In this document: positions 8,491 to 18,077 of the stretch, in pieces
Position numbering within the stretch: the stretch's first letter is position 1
Layout of the letters: each line of letters starts with the position of its first letter
Made by a program: the position numbers and the translations under genes
From: Lacrimispora defluvii
GTDB taxonomy: Bacteria; Bacillota; Clostridia; Lachnospirales; Lachnospiraceae
DNA: 64,000 bases
Direction of reading: 5' to 3'
NCBI GenBank assembly: GCA_013036995.1
Contig: JAAOXG010000024.1
Location: 87,309 to 151,308 of the forward strand
Notes under the pieces: model-generated
Told to the model about the DNA's origin: nothing
Seen by the model: only the letters and a program-made list of their open reading frames with translations
Database searches by the model: none

Positions 8491-10331
8491 GGGATCATTC
8501 CTCCTATGACAACAATGGCTCCATGGGGTACATTGTTGCTCAGTCTAAATATATGATTGCCGTGGTAGAGGATTTTAAAACGGATGTAAATATTCATCAG
8601 TCCCATCCCGTCTATTTCCAGATTGGGCAGAACTCCGTTTTTTTCTATTAGGTTAATCTGGTCCTGAAGTTTCTCCAGGTATTCACTGGAAAAGCCAGGA
8701 CCATTGTCCCGGATCTGCAGCTCCCAATAGGTGTTGGTCATAATACCAAGAATTTTCACATTCCATGGCGGGCTTGATTTGGTTGAATATTTAATGGCAT
8801 TTTCCACGATTAACTGTAGGCAGAGTTTTGGAAGCCGGACCTGATGCATTTTTTCCGGTATGTCAAATTCAAATTGAAGAGAGTCACAGTACCTCACCTT
8901 CATGCATTCCAGATAATCTCTTGTATGGGCAAGCTCATCTTTTAAAAGAACCAGCTGTTCGCTGTCAGAGGAGATATAACGCAGGATTCTGGAAATGGTC
9001 TGACACATGAGAATAATCTGGCTGTTCATGTTCTCGTCCGCCATTGCCTGTATGGTTGCAAGAGAATTGTAAAGAAAATGAGGGTTCATCTGCGCCTGCA
9101 GTGCCAGCATTTTTGATTGCATGTCACTGTTTTGAAGCTGAAGTTCCCGTTCCATTGATTTCCTTGCCTTTCTCTGCATTTTTAACAGAGCCTGGTATAA
9201 GGTGTTCACTTCTGTGATACCAATTTCCATGTCCTCAAATTCAGTTGTGTCTTTTTCTTCCCCTGTCAGCTGGAATGCACGTACCTGATGGTAGATCTTA
9301 TAAAGCGGATTGGCAATTCTGCGTGAAATCAAATAGGACACCATAACGGTTATGAGCATAACGGTAAACAGAAGAATAAAAGCTGTGTTTAAGTATTGAT
9401 GAACCGGCTGCATCAGCATGCGGTTATCAATAACAAGTGCTGTAGTAAAACCGGTATAGTCAGATGAAGAAAAAATGATGTATTTATTTTCGGATTTTAA
9501 ATATATGGGATTTACTCCCGAGCTTCTTATGGGTTTGCCTTGCTGGGTCTGTATCAGTTTGTAATAGCTGTCTGGTGTGCCGGAGCTGTCAGTCGTATAG
9601 ATGGTCTTCCCCTCCGGACTGAAAATGTATACATCTTCCTGATATGGGCTGTTAAAGGTATTTACCGTATTTGCTATACTTTTAAAGGATTTTTTAACCT
9701 CTACAATCCCCTGTGGAACATTGAGCGGGCTGTAATACAAGCGGCAGAGAGATACAAAATAATTATCACCCGAATACGAATAAAAGCGTCCAAGAGTGTC
9801 ATCTTTATCGCAGTAAATAAATTTCTTTCCCTTCGCCTCAACCACCTTACTGCACCAGTCTTTATCACTTACCCGTTCCTTTGATGCATGATTATCAAGA
9901 CCTACTCCAAATTTGCCGTAATCAAGGGAATAAAGGTAAGTCTGATCAGCGGGAGAATTGGGACCGATCATGGCGATAATCAGGTCAAACAGGATTTTGG
10001 TATTATTAATGTTTTCATAAATCTCATCGGAACTTAAGGTGTTGTCCTGATAATTGATGTAGATACCAAATTTTTCTTTAATCAGGTTGGAATAAATGAT
10101 ATTCTGAGATACAGTATCAAGGTCGTGAATGACGGAATCAAAGCTTCCCATAATCATGGCGGCATTATTCTGTAGGGAAGAGAAGGCATTTACCTTGATC
10201 TTGCCGGTTTCACTAAAAACTGTGTGAACCGTAAATGCCAGGATTACTGCAATGAATAAAGCAGTATAGGGAAGAAAAAGTGTTGACATTATGCTGCGTT
10301 TCTTCATGTTTTTTGTTTTGTTCGCTGTCAT
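8487..10331 (-). CDS. YesM-type sensor histidine kinase
   Basis: This 614-aa membrane kinase is the partner of the YesN-type regulator encoded 3' of it. I start it at 10331, where AGGAAGG lies upstream and the translation begins MTANKTKNMKKRSIMSTLF; the frame is open for 25 more codons upstream without a good ribosome site. One membrane span near the N-terminus and another around residue 290 bracket an extracellular sensing region of about 240 residues. A HAMP-like segment follows. The His_kinase domain has the phospho-His in QMNPHFLYNSLATI, and the ATPase domain has LCLQLIVENAIKYS and IRDNGPGF. Such kinases commonly sense oligosaccharides. Confidence 0.88.
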   Translation of the reverse strand: MTANKTKNMKKRSIMSTLFLPYTALFIAVILAFTVHTVFSETGKIKVNAFSSLQNNAAMIMGSFDSVIHDLDTVSQNIIYSNLIKEKFGIYINYQDNTLSSDEIYENINNTKILFDLIIAMIGPNSPADQTYLYSLDYGKFGVGLDNHASKERVSDKDWCSKVVEAKGKKFIYCDKDDTLGRFYSYSGDNYFVSLCRLYYSPLNVPQGIVEVKKSFKSIANTVNTFNSPYQEDVYIFSPEGKTIYTTDSSGTPDSYYKLIQTQQGKPIRSSGVNPIYLKSENKYIIFSSSDYTGFTTALVIDNRMLMQPVHQYLNTAFILLFTVMLITVMVSYLISRRIANPLYKIYHQVRAFQLTGEEKDTTEFEDMEIGITEVNTLYQALLKMQRKARKSMERELQLQNSDMQSKMLALQAQMNPHFLYNSLATIQAMADENMNSQIILMCQTISRILRYISSDSEQLVLLKDELAHTRDYLECMKVRYCDSLQFEFDIPEKMHQVRLPKLCLQLIVENAIKYSTKSSPPWNVKILGIMTNTYWELQIRDNGPGFSSEYLEKLQDQINLIEKNGVLPNLEIDGMGLMNIYIRFKILYHGNHIFRLSNNVPHGAIVVIGGMIP

Positions 10332-10401
10332 TTTAAACCCTTCCTTCCTGCTTGTTATTCTGTTGGTTAAAAATATACATGAAAACAGATCAAAATGTTC
10401 A

Positions 10402-10431
10402 TTCAAAAATGTCTATATTACACTATATAAT
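10402..10431 (+). promoter_or_regulatory. candidate promoter of the sugar ABC/GH31 operon
   Basis: TATAAT (10426-10431) is preceded at 18 nt by a poor -35, TTCAAA (10402-10407). The similar runs TCAAAATGT (10390-10398) and TCAAAAATGT (10403-10412) overlap the -35 and could be activator half sites. The weak -35 fits dependence on the divergent YesN-type regulator. Confidence 0.4.
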
Positions 10432-10480
10432 ACAGATAACATGATAAAAGTCAACATTTAATTTTGGGGAGGTATTTTTT

Positions 10481-11839
10481 ATGAAGTTAAAAAAGTTAGC
10501 TGCATTCAGTCTGGCTCTTGCTGCTGTCCTTTCATTTTCCGGTTGTTCAAAAGAGGAGAATGCTCCGCAGAAAAGTACAGCTGCAGGAGAAAGCACGTCT
10601 GGGGAAGTGAAGACATCTGCTGCGTCGGAAAAAGGTGGAGTTACTCTATCTTTTATGGCCAGCCAGGACTGGATTCAGGACGCAGAAATTGAACTGTCCA
10701 AGAAATTTACACAGGAAACAGGAATCAAGGTCGATTATCAGATTATTCCATCGGATCAGTATGTAAATCTTCTGATGACAAAATTAAACACTGGAGAGTG
10801 TACGGATATTTTCGGAGCACAGAGCGGTAAATTTGATATTAAAGCACAGATCAATGTGGAAAAAAATGCGGTGGATTTAACAAAAACCTCATGGGGAAGC
10901 CAGGTGGAACCATTGGTGGCTGATCAGCTGTCTGTAGATGGTAAGCTGTATGGGCAGCCGATACAGGACGTATCCTCTGTATGGGCAATCGGTTATAACA
11001 AACAGATTTTCAAAAAGCTGAATCTGGAGATTCCCAAAGATTATGAAAGCTTCCAAAAAGTATGCGAAACCATTAAGGCAGCAGGAATTACTCCCATCTA
11101 TGAGTGTGTGTCAGATGGCTGGCATCATACATTATGGCTGCCTGAGGCAGGTGTTGAGGCTGAAACAGCAGAACCTGGCATTATTGATAAATGGAACAGC
11201 AACCAGGCGCCTTTCAAAGGAAATGCTACCCTGATGACAATTCTGGACCAGATCAATGATATGGTTGCCAAAGGTTACTGGGGTGATGACTATATGTCCA
11301 ATACCTACGCTGATTCAGCAAAAAACATTGCCTCCGGTAAATATGCCATGACAGTGGCCAATCAGGGGTTTGGAGTGGAAGTAAATAAGGTTAATTCTGA
11401 GATTGCTGTGGATGACATTGGCTATTTCGTAATTCCGCTGGCTGACAACCAGACATTAAACGTGAACCCGGCAGGTCCTGCAAGATTTATATTCAGCGGT
11501 TCCAAGCATGCAGCTGAAGCGCAGCAGTACTTAGAATTCCTGGCAAAGGAAGAAAATCTTAAGTACCTGACTGAAAATGTAGGTAAGTTCAACAAACTGC
11601 CATTTAACAACGCCCCCAGTATGTATACAGATACGATTCAGGATTTTTATAACAGATATGATAAAAAGGGTACTGTAATTCAGACAGCTGTAAAATATGT
11701 AAATCCGCAGTGGAGTGAGATGGGTGCAAATTTGTCCGCCATGATCGTGGGTGAAATGACTCCGGAGGAAGTTCTGGCATCCATTGATGAAGTGAGAGCC
11801 CAGCAGGCAAAGGCAGCAGGCGATCCCGCCTGGAAATGA
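10481..11839 (+). CDS. ABC sugar-binding lipoprotein (solute-binding family 1)
   Basis: This 452-aa extracellular carbohydrate-binding protein is anchored by a lipid. The signal peptide runs to residue 21, with Cys22 in the lipobox SFSGC, then a low-complexity Ser/Thr/Glu linker to about residue 50. The mature part has the family-1 features VTLSFMASQDW, LYGQPIQDVSSVWAIGYNKQ and FKKLNLEIPKDYESF. A strong GGGGAGG site precedes the ATG. It is followed by two MalF/MalG-like permeases and a GH31 enzyme but no ATPase, so the importer must borrow a shared MsmK-type ATPase from elsewhere, as is common in Firmicutes. Confidence 0.9.
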   Translation: MKLKKLAAFSLALAAVLSFSGCSKEENAPQKSTAAGESTSGEVKTSAASEKGGVTLSFMASQDWIQDAEIELSKKFTQETGIKVDYQIIPSDQYVNLLMTKLNTGECTDIFGAQSGKFDIKAQINVEKNAVDLTKTSWGSQVEPLVADQLSVDGKLYGQPIQDVSSVWAIGYNKQIFKKLNLEIPKDYESFQKVCETIKAAGITPIYECVSDGWHHTLWLPEAGVEAETAEPGIIDKWNSNQAPFKGNATLMTILDQINDMVAKGYWGDDYMSNTYADSAKNIASGKYAMTVANQGFGVEVNKVNSEIAVDDIGYFVIPLADNQTLNVNPAGPARFIFSGSKHAAEAQQYLEFLAKEENLKYLTENVGKFNKLPFNNAPSMYTDTIQDFYNRYDKKGTVIQTAVKYVNPQWSEMGANLSAMIVGEMTPEEVLASIDEVRAQQAKAAGDPAWK

Positions 11840-11874
11840 CAGCATGTAAGTTCAGTTGAAAGAGAGTGAATACG

Positions 11875-12753
11875 ATGAATAGAAAAAAGATATATCCTAC
11901 GTGGTTTGCAGCTGGGGCATTGCTCCTGTATTCGGTGTTATTTGTCCTTCCCGGAGTGATTGGAATCGGTTATTCTTTTACAGACTGGTCATCTTATTCA
12001 GACCAGCTGAAGTTTGTGGGGCTGGAAAATTTTAAGACTGTATTTTCCGCTGACGGAAATTATCTAAAGATTATGAAAAACACTCTGGTATTCACTCTTG
12101 GAACAACTGTAATAAAAAATATACTGGGGCTTGCGCTTGCAGTTCTGCTTACCAAGTCCATTCGCTTTTTGAATTTTCACCGGGGTGTTATGTTTATGCC
12201 CTCTGTGTTGTCCACCCTGATACTGGGAATGATTTTTACTTCTATTTTAAATCCGTCAACCGGGTTGTTAAACACATTTTTTAAAGGTATGGGTCTTGGT
12301 GTTCTTGCAAAACCATGGCTCACAAGTCCCGCGTATGCATTCAAGTCGGTAATGGCAGTAGATATCTGGCGCGGTACCGGATACATTATGACCATTTTAA
12401 TTGCCGGAATCCTGTCTATCTCCTCGGATTATTATGAGGCCTGCAGTATCGACGGAGCCTCTGGCTGGCAGAAGTTCCGGTTCATCACGCTGCCGCTGCT
12501 TTTACCAACTCTGGCCACAACCACAGTTTTAAATGTGATCTACGGTCTTAAGGTCTTTGATATGATCTATGCGTTAACCAATGGTGGTCCGGGTAAAGCG
12601 ACGACAGAAGTCCTTTATACGGCAGTATTTAAAAAATTCGGCACTGGTCAATATGCCATAGGTACGGCTCTTTCATCCGTTATGTTTTTATTCATGGTAT
12701 TTATCGGATTCTTCATGATCCGCCTGATGACGAAAGACGAGGTGCAGGAATAA
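11875..12753 (+). CDS. carbohydrate ABC permease, MalF-like
   Basis: This 292-aa membrane protein has about six hydrophobic segments and the permease EAA loop EACSIDGASGWQKFRFITLP, which contacts the ATPase. An in-frame GTG lies 9 nt upstream, but the AAAGAGAG site fits the ATG at 11875 better. It pairs with the MalG-like permease starting at 12753 (1-nt overlap) to form the channel for the sugar bound by the lipoprotein encoded just upstream. Confidence 0.9.
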   Translation: MNRKKIYPTWFAAGALLLYSVLFVLPGVIGIGYSFTDWSSYSDQLKFVGLENFKTVFSADGNYLKIMKNTLVFTLGTTVIKNILGLALAVLLTKSIRFLNFHRGVMFMPSVLSTLILGMIFTSILNPSTGLLNTFFKGMGLGVLAKPWLTSPAYAFKSVMAVDIWRGTGYIMTILIAGILSISSDYYEACSIDGASGWQKFRFITLPLLLPTLATTTVLNVIYGLKVFDMIYALTNGGPGKATTEVLYTAVFKKFGTGQYAIGTALSSVMFLFMVFIGFFMIRLMTKDEVQE

Positions 12754-13580
12754 TGAAAGCAAAAAAGAAAGCCGCCGCTGCAGCAGTAAATGCAGCGGCA
12801 TGGATTATAACAGCAATATGCCTTGTTCCCATGCTTTTAATATTGTTAAATTCTTTTAAAGACAGTCTGGGAGCGTCGGAGATGAATCTGAAGTTTCCGG
12901 CAATTCCGTTACAGTGGAATAATTTTCTGGTAGTAATAGAAAAGGGAAAGCTTCTTACCTCATTTATGAACAGCTGCATCTATTCCGTAGTCAGTGTGTT
13001 CCTGTGTACTGTGCTTGCATCAATGGCTTCTTATGTATTTTCAAGAAACCGTTCCAAATTAAACCGTTTTCTCTATCTTTACATGGTGCTTGGAATAACC
13101 ATGCCGGTTAACTATGTGGCATTGACAAAAGTTATGATGTTTCTTACACTAAATAATACAAGACTTGGAATTGTGCTTTTGTATACGGCAATGCAGCTGC
13201 CATTTTCAGTATTTCTCATACATGGATTTGTGGCAAAGCTGCCGGCAGAGCTTGATGAAGCCGCCGTAATTGATGGATGCTCACCGGTGAGGCTGTTTGT
13301 ATCAGTCATTCTTCCGCTATTAAAGCCTGCGATTGCCACGGTGATTGTACTGACCTTTTTAAATACCTGGAATGAATTTGTTTCACCTCTGTATTTTTTA
13401 AGCAGTTCTTCAAAATGGCCAATGACATTGTCCGTATATAATTTTTTCGGTATGTATTTTAAAGACTGGAATCTGGTTTGTGCAGATATTCTTCTGACCA
13501 GCCTTCCGGTAATCCTGGTATATTTGCTGGGACAGAAATATATTGTATCCGGTATGACGGCCGGAGCAGTGAAAGGATAA
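12753..13580 (+). CDS. carbohydrate ABC permease, MalG-like
   Basis: This 275-aa protein has about six membrane segments. Its EAA loop is EAAVIDGCSPVRLFVSVILP, and the C-terminus GQKYIVSGMTAGAVKG is the hallmark end of MalG-type permeases. Its ATG overlaps the stop of the MalF-like gene by one base, and the GH31 gene follows after 4 nt. Transporter and glycosidase are therefore one expression unit. Confidence 0.9.
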   Translation: MKAKKKAAAAAVNAAAWIITAICLVPMLLILLNSFKDSLGASEMNLKFPAIPLQWNNFLVVIEKGKLLTSFMNSCIYSVVSVFLCTVLASMASYVFSRNRSKLNRFLYLYMVLGITMPVNYVALTKVMMFLTLNNTRLGIVLLYTAMQLPFSVFLIHGFVAKLPAELDEAAVIDGCSPVRLFVSVILPLLKPAIATVIVLTFLNTWNEFVSPLYFLSSSSKWPMTLSVYNFFGMYFKDWNLVCADILLTSLPVILVYLLGQKYIVSGMTAGAVKG

Positions 13581-13584
13581 GGTT

Positions 13585-16038
13585 ATGTCAGAGAATAACA
13601 GTGGGGCGGTTGTGATCGAAGCAGGGGGAGTGACCCTGACTTATCGGAATATTTCATCAGACATTATCCATTGCAGTTGCAGAAAGGATGGGAGAAAGCA
13701 GGTAACTTCCCCTCTTGGAATCCAGCTGCCGGAGAAGGGGAAACTGGATTATGAGAGTACGGAATCTTTTTGTCTGCTGGGAAATGGGCGGATGAGTGTG
13801 AAGGTTGACATAAGAACTGGGGCAGTATGCTGGACTCTTGCCGATACAGGGAAGCTGCTTTTTGAGGAAGCCGGAAGGGAACTGGAGGAGATTCCTGTTT
13901 TTCGTTATACAGTAAGTGGGGATAATCTTGATGTTTCGCGGGTAAAAACGGTGGATGGAGAGAGAAACTTTGTAAATAATCTGGTTTCTCAAAAGGTGCG
14001 GACTGCTTATCGGGGAAAATTGTATTTTAAATGGCAGGAAAAGGAACGGATTCACGGTTTGGGGCAGGGAGAGGAAGGTATCTATAATTATAGAGGAACC
14101 ACTCAGTATCTGTACCAGCATAACATGAGGACTCCAATTCCCTATTTCGTATCAGACCAGGGCTACGGCATATTATTTGACTGCGGGTCTTTGATGACGT
14201 TCAATGATGATTGCCGGGGATCTTACGTCTGTTTTGATACCATTGATCAGCTTTCCTACTATATTATACAGGGAAATAATCTGGATGAAATAATGTCAGG
14301 AGTCAGAAAGCTGACCGGTCAGGCACCTATGCTGCCTAAGTGGTCTTTTGGATACATTCAGTCAAAAGAGGCCTATCATACCCAGGAAGAACTCCTTGCT
14401 GTAGCAAATGAATATAGAAAAAGGAAAATTCCAATTGATGGAATTGTACAGGATTGGAATACCTGGGAGGATGGAAAATGGGGGAATAAGATTCTGGATA
14501 AAACCCGTTATCCGGATTTTCAGGCAGCGGTAGAGGAGCTTCACAGGAAACACGTTCATGTAATGGTTTCTGTATGGCCCAACATGAGTTCTGATGGAGA
14601 AAATTACCAGGAATTTAAAAAAGAGAATCTCCTTTTAAATGATTTTTCTACGTATGATGCGTTTAACCCCAAAGGCAGAAACATGTACTGGAAGCAGCTT
14701 GAACAGGAACTTTTTTCGGCAGGTGTGGATGCATGGTGGTGTGATTCCACAGAGCCGTTTAGCGGGCCTGACTGGAGAGGCAGCTATAAAAAGGAGCCAT
14801 GGGAGCGTTATCTGATTGTTGGAGAAGAACATAAGAAATATTTAGACCCAGGGGAAGCAAATCTGTACAGTGCAGTTCATGCCAGAGGAATCTATGAGAA
14901 TCAGAGAAACAGCTGTCAGGATAAGCGGGTATTAAATCTCACCCGTTCCGGCTATGCAGGTTCACAGGCTTATGGCACTGTTCTCTGGTCAGGAGATATC
15001 TGCGCAACATGGGAAACATTTCGAAAGCAGATCCGGGAAGGGCTGAATTTCTGCATGAGCGGACATCCTTACTGGACTCTGGACGCAGGCGGCTTCTTTG
15101 TGGTGAAGGATAACTGGAAGAAGCGTGGGTGCGGCTGTCATAATGATCCGGAACCAAAATGGTTCTGGCAGGGCGGATATGAACTGGGAGTAGAAGATGG
15201 TGCGTACCGGGAGCTTTACGTCAGATGGATGCAGTTTAGCGCATTTCTTCCCATGTTCCGTTCCCATGGAACCGATACTCCAAGAGAGATCTGGAATTTC
15301 GGGGAGCCTGGAACAATGTTTTATGATGCACTGGAGAAATGTATCCGTCTGAGATATCAGCTTTTGCCATACACCTATTCTCTGGCAGGAAAGGTAGCTC
15401 TTAATGATTACACCATGTTTCGCAGCCTTCTGTTTGACTTTCCGGAAGATGAGACTGCCTGTGAATTGGGCTCCCAGTTTATGTATGGGGACTCTCTGCT
15501 GGTTTGCCCTGTGACGGAACCCATGTATTATGAGCCGGAAAACTGCAGCTTAGAGATGAAAAAGCAGTGGAACTGTTATCTCCCCTCTGGAGTAAACTGG
15601 TATGATTTTCAGTCCGGTGAGAAATACGAAGGCGGACAGTGGGTTACAGTGGAAGCCAATCTTGACCGGATACCGGTATTTGTACGGGAAGGCGGGATTA
15701 TCCCCATGGAGCAGGGACTTGAGTATACGTTAGAAGCGGTGAATACTCCATTTGAATTCCATATATATGAAGGAAAGGATGGAGTTTTTGAACTATATGA
15801 AGATGCGGGAGATGGGTATGAATACGAAAGCGGAACGTATAACCTGATTCCAGTTTCATGGAACGATGCTGAGAAAGAGTTGTGTGTGGGTGAGAGCAGC
15901 TTTGTATTTGATCAATCCATATCCGGGCGGATCTGTGTGGTTCATACTTCTTCAGGAATAACGAAGACTTTTTGTTATAATAGTAAGGAGATAAAAGTTA
16001 AAATGCAGGCTATAGATTCTGAGGGTGAAACCTGCTGA
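13585..16038 (+). CDS. GH31 alpha-glycosidase (alpha-xylosidase/alpha-glucosidase type)
   Basis: This 817-aa family 31 glycoside hydrolase has no signal peptide, so it acts on imported oligosaccharide in the cytoplasm. The (beta/alpha)8 core contains PMLPKWSFGYIQSKEAY, GIVQDWNTWEDGKWG and the catalytic nucleophile Asp387 in DAWWCDSTEPF. The substrate pocket and acid region has GYAGSQAYGTVLWSGDI. C-terminal beta domains include PVFVREGGIIPM and FELYEDAGDGYEY. The DAWWCDSTEP form resembles the bacterial alpha-xylosidase/transglucosylase branch rather than the WNDxNE branch seen in the second GH31 at 35.3 kb. Substrate specificity cannot be read from sequence alone. Confidence 0.9.
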   Translation: MSENNSGAVVIEAGGVTLTYRNISSDIIHCSCRKDGRKQVTSPLGIQLPEKGKLDYESTESFCLLGNGRMSVKVDIRTGAVCWTLADTGKLLFEEAGRELEEIPVFRYTVSGDNLDVSRVKTVDGERNFVNNLVSQKVRTAYRGKLYFKWQEKERIHGLGQGEEGIYNYRGTTQYLYQHNMRTPIPYFVSDQGYGILFDCGSLMTFNDDCRGSYVCFDTIDQLSYYIIQGNNLDEIMSGVRKLTGQAPMLPKWSFGYIQSKEAYHTQEELLAVANEYRKRKIPIDGIVQDWNTWEDGKWGNKILDKTRYPDFQAAVEELHRKHVHVMVSVWPNMSSDGENYQEFKKENLLLNDFSTYDAFNPKGRNMYWKQLEQELFSAGVDAWWCDSTEPFSGPDWRGSYKKEPWERYLIVGEEHKKYLDPGEANLYSAVHARGIYENQRNSCQDKRVLNLTRSGYAGSQAYGTVLWSGDICATWETFRKQIREGLNFCMSGHPYWTLDAGGFFVVKDNWKKRGCGCHNDPEPKWFWQGGYELGVEDGAYRELYVRWMQFSAFLPMFRSHGTDTPREIWNFGEPGTMFYDALEKCIRLRYQLLPYTYSLAGKVALNDYTMFRSLLFDFPEDETACELGSQFMYGDSLLVCPVTEPMYYEPENCSLEMKKQWNCYLPSGVNWYDFQSGEKYEGGQWVTVEANLDRIPVFVREGGIIPMEQGLEYTLEAVNTPFEFHIYEGKDGVFELYEDAGDGYEYESGTYNLIPVSWNDAEKELCVGESSFVFDQSISGRICVVHTSSGITKTFCYNSKEIKVKMQAIDSEGETC

Positions 16039-16049
16039 AATCATATGGG

Positions 16050-16098
16050 AAAAACCGGAGAAATGTACTTTGTTCACTAGCACATTTCTCCGGTTTTT
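16050..16098 (+). terminator. terminator of the ABC/GH31 operon
   Basis: A perfect 17-bp stem (16050-16066 with 16082-16098) with a 15-nt loop. A-rich and T-rich ends let it work for the convergent methyltransferase too. Confidence 0.93.
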
Positions 16099-16111
16099 GC
16101 GGTAACAGATT

Positions 16112-16870
16112 TTATGACTTTATGGAATATACCATTAGTTGAAGCTCTTTTGAGGTTTCTGGTTTTCCATAATAATTGGAATAGGTTTGTATTATCATCA
16201 TATTTCTAGCCTCTAAAATTCCATCCAGTTCTTCATGAGAATAGAGCCGGATTGCATCACCCCGGAGGATTTCCGGTTTAACCAGGGGCTCTCCATAAGA
16301 AATAGTTTTACCCCCATAAAGCATGATTTTCTTTTCCGGGTTCCATTCAAAACTGGATAGAGAAAGCGCATTCTCACCTGCTTCCCAACTGGTGGCTGGA
16401 AAATGTAATTTGGCATATTCCGCATTGCACAGATCCATAAAGTGTTTTCCACCGGGTTTTAATGCATCTGCTATCACATCAAAAATCTTTAAATTTTCAC
16501 TATCATTTTCCAGATAACCAATGGCACCGTCTGCTAAGTTTAATACAACATCAAACTCCTGATTAAATTTAAGATCACGAATATCTGAAAGTATGAACCG
16601 GGCGCTTAGACCCTCTTTCTTTGCTGTATTTTCTGCATCTGTTATATAATCTTTGGTAATATCTGCTCCGACAACCTGAAACCCTCTTCTTGACAGTTCC
16701 AGACTATGCCTTCCAAAACCACAGGCCAGATCAAGGATTCGTTGATTTTTTCTTAAGTCTAATGTTTTAATAATAAAATCAATCTGCTGTTTTGTATCCT
16801 CCACCCAAGAATGATTTTTTATATCCAGGCTCCATATATTTTTATACCAGTCTGATTCTTTTGCTACCAT
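16112..16870 (-). CDS. class I SAM-dependent methyltransferase
   Basis: This 252-aa Rossmann-fold methyltransferase has motif I ILDLACGFGRHSLELSRRGF, acidic motif II VVGADITK, and motif IV VVLNLADGAIGYL followed by LKPGGKHFMDL. The substrate is not predictable: similar stand-alone proteins modify small molecules of unknown nature. It is a single gene, convergent with the GH31 operon and divergent from the beta-glucoside locus. A GGAG ribosome site lies 9-12 nt upstream of the ATG. Confidence 0.8.
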   Translation of the reverse strand: MVAKESDWYKNIWSLDIKNHSWVEDTKQQIDFIIKTLDLRKNQRILDLACGFGRHSLELSRRGFQVVGADITKDYITDAENTAKKEGLSARFILSDIRDLKFNQEFDVVLNLADGAIGYLENDSENLKIFDVIADALKPGGKHFMDLCNAEYAKLHFPATSWEAGENALSLSSFEWNPEKKIMLYGGKTISYGEPLVKPEILRGDAIRLYSHEELDGILEARNMMIIQTYSNYYGKPETSKELQLMVYSIKS

Positions 16871-16934
16871 CTATCGCTCCTCCAAATTTTTACTTGCCGG
16901 CATAATTATTTTAGTTTAAAAAATGGAAAATTAG

Positions 16935-17076
16935 TAGACTTGAATAAAAAAATATGGTATGATGGACAATAGAGTGCGGCTATATATAGAATACTTGTAT
17001 TGTGCATTTTCGACAAAAACATACAGGAATTTTATCGGATTTGTATATAGATCTCCATAGGTATCCATGATATACT
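16935..17076 (+). promoter_or_regulatory. candidate promoters of the licT/bgl locus
   Basis: Two candidates lie in the 336-bp gap before the antiterminator gene. The first is TAGACT (16935-16940), 17 nt, TATGAT (16958-16963). The second is TATACT (17071-17076) without a good -35. The second would start transcription about 15 nt before the RAT-like element at 17096, the arrangement usual for lic/bgl leaders. Confidence 0.45.
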
Positions 17077-17095
17077 GTACCTAGAAAATAGATGT

Positions 17096-17192
17096 GTAGT
17101 TTGTGACTGGTAAGGCAGGCAAGATCTACAGGGTTGATATCACATGTTAGCAGTATGTGGTAAGTGGTCCTGATAGCTTGTCTATTTTTTTT
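17096..17192 (+). promoter_or_regulatory. RAT-like antiterminator target plus leader terminator before licT
   Basis: Positions 17096-17129 can fold with GTAG/CTAC ends and carry TTGTGACTGG and GGCAGGCAAGA, matching the BglG/LicT RAT pattern (GTTACTG...GCAGGCA). Its 3' half (17118-17132) can instead pair with 17169-17182 to form a terminator stem followed by a T-run (17185-17191). The two folds exclude each other, as in classical RAT switches, so the antiterminator gene is probably autoregulated. Confidence 0.65.
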
Positions 17193-17206
17193 ATCTGAAG
17201 GGGCTT

Positions 17207-18046
17207 ATGAAGATAGAGAAGGTTCTGAATAATAATATGGTATTAGCTTATAATACTGAGGGAAAAGAGATCATACTGAAAGGGAAAGCAATCGGCTTTG
17301 GTAAGAAAAAAGGCGATGAAGTGGACCACAAACTGGTAGAGCGTGTGTTTATTCAGAATGATAAGCGTGACGCCCGTCATTTTGAAGAATATTTTGCAAA
17401 ACTTCCTCAGGAATATTGGGAGATCAGCGAGCAGACTGCTGATTATGCAAAGAATGAGTTTGGCATGCAGCTGGATTCCAGGATCATACTGACGATCTGT
17501 GATCATATCGCAGGTGCGGCTGAGCGTTATAAAGATGGAATTATTCTTCGAAACGCCATGCTATGGGAAGGAAAGAGGTTTTATCCCAGTGAATTTAAGG
17601 TGGGTCAGTATGCGGTTGATTTAATCCAAAGAAGGCTTAATATTTCCATGGAAGAGGATGAGGCCATGTTTCTGGCATTTCATTTTGTCTATGGGCAGAA
17701 CAAAAAGCAGGAGTCTGACAATCTGGAATTAATTACTGGCATTATCCGTGATATTGTGGATATTGTCGAGGCTGCTTATCAGGTAAAACTAAATACGGAA
17801 ACCTGGGATTACAGGCGTTTCGTAACACACATTCGGTTTTTTGCACAGCGTATGCTGCAAAACAAGCAGTACGAATCTACGGATGATGAGTGGTATCAGC
17901 TTTTAAAGGATAAATACCGCAAGTCATACAACTGCATTGTTAAAATAGCTGATTATATTCATGACCGGTACTATTATGAGATGGACCGGGAAGAGATGAT
18001 GTATCTGATGATTCATATAGAAAAAGTGACGAGAGAACTAACTTAG
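17207..18046 (+). CDS. licT: BglG/LicT-family transcriptional antiterminator
   Basis: This 279-aa protein has an N-terminal RNA-binding CAT domain (residues 1-55; MKIEKVLNNNMVLAYNTEGK, then IGFGKKKGDEV). Two PTS regulation domains follow (about 65-170 and 175-279). Their phosphorylatable His residues lie in LTICDHIAGAAERY and FHFVYGQ of PRD1, and FVTHIRFFAQRM and MIHIEKV of PRD2. When unphosphorylated by the beta-glucoside EII it binds RAT elements and blocks the leader terminators. Two such targets are visible, one before its own gene and one before the PTS gene. Confidence 0.92.
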   Translation: MKIEKVLNNNMVLAYNTEGKEIILKGKAIGFGKKKGDEVDHKLVERVFIQNDKRDARHFEEYFAKLPQEYWEISEQTADYAKNEFGMQLDSRIILTICDHIAGAAERYKDGIILRNAMLWEGKRFYPSEFKVGQYAVDLIQRRLNISMEEDEAMFLAFHFVYGQNKKQESDNLELITGIIRDIVDIVEAAYQVKLNTETWDYRRFVTHIRFFAQRMLQNKQYESTDDEWYQLLKDKYRKSYNCIVKIADYIHDRYYYEMDREEMMYLMIHIEKVTRELT

Positions 18047-18077
18047 TTTTTTAGAGTACTGTTAAAACAGAATGATG

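Noticed and set aside
10446..10464. Resemblance of AAGTCAACATTTAATTTTGG to the repeat region at 26622
   Set aside because: The similarity is AT-rich, imperfect and lies downstream of the -10 of the first sugar ABC operon, so it is not a credible activator site.
13657..14121. 154-aa reverse-strand open frame inside the first GH31 gene
   Set aside because: Antisense shadow of a clear GH31 coding region with no start signal.
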